The position numbers and the translations under genes were made by a program. DNA of 16,017 nucleotides. It comes from an uncultured Olegusella sp. Its GTDB lineage: Bacteria > Actinomycetota > Coriobacteriia > Coriobacteriales > Atopobiaceae. The notes under the pieces are model-generated. The model was not told where the DNA came from and did no database searches. It saw only the letters and a list, made by a program, of their open reading frames with translations. Within the stretch, counting starts at the first letter, position 1, and every line of letters starts with the position of its first letter. The DNA is taken from positions 1 to 16,017 of the forward strand of contig NZ_CAMXYY010000034.1 in assembly GCF_947253395.1 (NCBI RefSeq), given 5' to 3'. This document shows positions 14,121-16,017 of the stretch, one piece after another.

Positions 14121-14156
14121 CGAGCCTATCAGCTGTGTGGTAGATAGCTCGTTTTT
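14121..14156 (+). terminator. Rho-independent terminator after the LPG-synthase-TM family gene
   Basis: CGAGCCTATC (14121-14130) pairs with GATAGCTCG (14143-14151), leaving one bulged C and a 12-nt loop, followed directly by TTTTT. It lies 13 nt past the stop codon and only 18 nt before the TTG start of the next gene. Confidence 0.8.
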
Positions 14157-14173
14157 ATAGGAAGCAGGACATT

Positions 14174-14434
14174 TTGGCTAACAAGAACTACTCACCTATA
14201 CGGGCCACACGCGGAGCGAGTGTACCTGCGATTCTCGAAACTCTGCTTGGCATCGTGTTGATTTGTTTGGCTGCTTGGAGGCTTGGTGCTGACCAGTCGC
14301 TTGCACCAGGCTTTATTGCAACGGTGTGCTACGTTGCTTTGCTTTTGGTAGGTGTTGCTTTGACTTATTTGGGCGTGGAGCGTCGGCGCGATGCAAAGCA
14401 TTTGGCTGGCGATAACAAAGAACAGCGCCACTAG
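14174..14434 (+). CDS. Small two-helix membrane protein of unknown function
   Basis: An 86-residue ORF with a TTG start (TTG GCT AAC AAG) and purine-rich AGGAAG/CAGGA sequence just upstream. It has a polar N-terminus, two hydrophobic segments (about 19-36 and 46-67) and a charged C-terminus (ERRRDAKHLAGDNKEQRH). I do not recognise the family. It lies 19 nt before the ABC ATPase gene and may be cotranscribed with it. An intrinsic terminator sits immediately upstream, so the group either has a promoter buried in that short gap or depends on read-through. The codon pattern and topology look genuine, but the start is uncertain. Confidence 0.6.
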   Translation: MANKNYSPIRATRGASVPAILETLLGIVLICLAAWRLGADQSLAPGFIATVCYVALLLVGVALTYLGVERRRDAKHLAGDNKEQRH

Positions 14435-14453
14435 ACCTAAAGGAATGACAACG

Positions 14454-15155
14454 ATGGCTTTCGTCGAATTTTGTGACGTGCGCAAAATATATCAGATGGG
14501 TTCGGTCGAGGTTCGTGCCGTCGATGGTATGAATTTTGAAATTGAAGAAGGCGAACTCTGCGTTATCGTAGGCCCGTCGGGTGCAGGCAAGACAACTGTG
14601 CTCAATATGCTCGGCGGCATGGATTCTTGCACATCAGGCATAATTTTGCTTGATGGTAGCGAAGTTTCAGCTATGAACGAGCGTCAGCTCACTCAGTATC
14701 GTCGGCATGATATTGGTTTTGTTTTCCAGTTTTATAATCTCGTGCAAAATTTGACGGCGCTTGAAAATGTTGAGCTTGCAAGTCAGATTTGCCGTAATCC
14801 CTTGCCAGCAGAGCAGGTGCTTGCTGAAGTGGGACTCGCAGATCGCCAAGATAACTTCCCAGCCCAACTATCGGGTGGAGAGCAGCAACGTGTGGCAATT
14901 GCGCGCGCTTTGGCCAAAAATCCCAAGCTGTTGCTTTGTGATGAACCGACGGGTGCCTTGGATTATCAAACAGGTCACCAAGTACTTAAGCTTTTGCAGG
15001 ATAGTTGCCGCAAGAGTGGACGTACCGTTGCCATCGTGACGCACAACTCTGCCTTTACACAGATTGCTGATCGCGTTATCAGTGTTCGTGAGGGTCGTGC
15101 AAAAAGCGTTGAGCTCAATGCCGCGCCTGTCGACGCAATGTCGCTTGAATGGTAA
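14454..15155 (+). CDS. ABC transporter ATP-binding protein, LolD/MacB (FtsE-like) type
   Basis: A 233-residue cytosolic ATPase that powers the adjacent FtsX-type permease. The start at 14454 has AAAGGA 9 nt upstream; the ATG at 14445 touches that site and the in-frame ATG at 14391 would overlap the previous gene. All motifs are present: Walker A GPSGAGKT (40-47), Q-loop Gln92 (FVFQFYNLV), signature LSGGEQQ (139-145), Walker B LLLCDEP with catalytic Glu164, and switch His197 (VTHN). The FVFQFYNL motif and short length fit the MacB/LolD group, which serves export, lipoprotein or peptide-resistance systems rather than nutrient import. The gap to the permease is 17 nt, so they form one operon. 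Confidence 0.96.
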   Translation: MAFVEFCDVRKIYQMGSVEVRAVDGMNFEIEEGELCVIVGPSGAGKTTVLNMLGGMDSCTSGIILLDGSEVSAMNERQLTQYRRHDIGFVFQFYNLVQNLTALENVELASQICRNPLPAEQVLAEVGLADRQDNFPAQLSGGEQQRVAIARALAKNPKLLLCDEPTGALDYQTGHQVLKLLQDSCRKSGRTVAIVTHNSAFTQIADRVISVREGRAKSVELNAAPVDAMSLEW

Positions 15156-15172
15156 GTGTGGGGGCAGCAATT

Positions 15173-15971
15173 ATGACAATACGTCCTCACAACAGCCACA
15201 GCTTTAGGCGAGAAGTGATTCGCTCAATTCGCGGATCATTGGGACGTTTTTTGGCGATTATGGGTATCGTTGCGTTGGGCTGTGGCTTTTTTGCGGGCTT
15301 GCAGATGGCTGGTCCCGACATGCGCGATGCAGCTGACCGCTGGTATGACGGAACGCGCCTTTGGGATTTGCGTATTGTTTCTACGTTGGGCTTTTCAAGC
15401 GATGATGTCGCTCGTATTGATGCGACCCCAGGCGTTGAAGTCTCGATGCCTGCCAAATCTTGTGATGTCATGATGAGCATCGGAGATGCACAAATCGCAG
15501 CACGTATTACCTCAATTGATGTGAATGCAGCGCTTGCGTCAGAGCTTACAGGCCGTTATACCGTAGCTTCCAAGGATGCGCGCTATCTTAATCGTCCAAT
15601 GCTTCGCGAGGGCAGGTGGCCCAAAACTGCGGATGAATGCGTGATTTCTGCAGATGCAGTAGGGCATTTCAAGCGGGGAGATACCGTTGAAGTGCTTTAC
15701 AGTACTGATAATTTGAATAATATGCTTGCCGTGCAGCGCTTCAAGGTAGTGGGCACGGTGAGCGCCTCTGACTATCCATATACGAAGAACTTTGGCTCAA
15801 CGACGTTGGGTACAGGACAACTTGACGAGTATCTATACGTTCGTGAAGCTGCCTTCACCCAAGACTTGCCTTATACGCAGGTCTATGTGCGGGTGCAAGA
15901 TGCTGAGGCGCAGCTGAGCGAATCTTCTGCCTATGAAAAGGTGGTTAAAAAGGTTGCAGGGCGCTTAGAGG
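15173..15971 (+). CDS. FtsX-type ABC transporter permease, N-terminal part
   Basis: The start ATG at 15173 has GGGGGC upstream, and about 266 codons are open to the point where genuine sequence ends. The N-terminus FRREVIRSIRGSLGRFLAIM leads into one membrane helix (IMGIVALGCGFFAGLQMAG). A long extracytoplasmic region follows, with the text expected of large FtsX-domain permeases (PDMRDAADRWYD, DLRIVSTLGFSSDDVARI). Such proteins are typically much longer, with further helices and often two FtsX domains, so most of this gene is missing. The frame stays open to 16017, but the residues after 15971 (SYTHLRAHET and beyond) are translated sequencing adapter, not protein. Confidence 0.9.
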
Positions 15972-16017
15972 CTGTCTCTTATACACATCTCCGAGCCCAC
16001 GAGACCGTTATTCTAAT
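15972..16017 (+). other. Illumina Nextera adapter contamination at contig end
   Basis: CTGTCTCTTATACACATCT at 15972-15990 is the Nextera transposon mosaic end, and CCGAGCCCACGAGAC at 15991-16005 is the rest of the read-2 transposase adapter, both exact. The remaining 12 bases (16006-16017) are where index sequence would follow and should not be trusted either. This part should be trimmed. Confidence 0.97.

Overview
The window looks like draft chromosomal sequence from a low-to-mid GC Coriobacteriia bacterium, most likely an Atopobium/Lancefieldella-type Atopobiaceae member. This is an inference. It rests on protein character (PRD regulators with a lactose/cellobiose PTS, a Tat-lipoprotein LtaS-like sulfatase, an FtsX permease of the SLGRFLAIMGIVALG type), on roughly 40-50% GC, and on tRNA genes with encoded CCA. 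The last 46 bases are not genomic: they begin with the Illumina Nextera transposase adapter, so true sequence ends near 15971.

Layout. (1) 1-1474, minus strand: the first 491 codons of a PRD-type PTS regulator with a GTG start, running off the left edge. (2) 1786-5244, minus strand: a compact sugar operon transcribed as EIIA, GH1 6-phospho-glycosidase, EIIC, EIIB. The first three genes overlap or nearly touch, and a strong stem-loop separates EIIC from EIIB. (3) 5505-7403, plus strand: a divergent, full-length second PRD regulator; the shared 260-bp intergenic region carries a cluster of palindromes. Together these take up a beta-linked disaccharide as its 6-phosphate, hydrolyse it, and couple transcription to PTS phosphorylation. 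(4) 7530-10052, minus strand: a membrane protein followed by a Tat-exported lipoprotein sulfatase. Together they look like a lipoteichoic-acid-synthase-type enzyme split into two genes. A DtxR/IdeR-like iron box lies upstream. (5) 10380-10454: tRNA-Val(GAC) with a textbook terminator. (6) 10771-11934: a YqhD-like iron-containing alcohol dehydrogenase with its own terminator. (7) 11987-12383: an untranslated pocket with nine copies of a 23-bp motif, five direct then four inverted, with linkers of exactly 8 or 18 bp outside the centre. (8) 12419-12509: tRNA-Leu(GAG). (9) 12701-14107: a lysylphosphatidylglycerol-synthase-TM-family membrane protein with a terminator. (10) 14174-15971: a small two-helix membrane protein, a LolD/MacB-type ABC ATPase and the N-terminal part of its FtsX-type permease.

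The most unusual element is the repeat array in (7). It sits between two terminators that point into it, so it is probably little transcribed and more likely acts as DNA (a protein-binding array) than as RNA or CRISPR. The split LtaS-like pair with a candidate iron box is the second item of interest.
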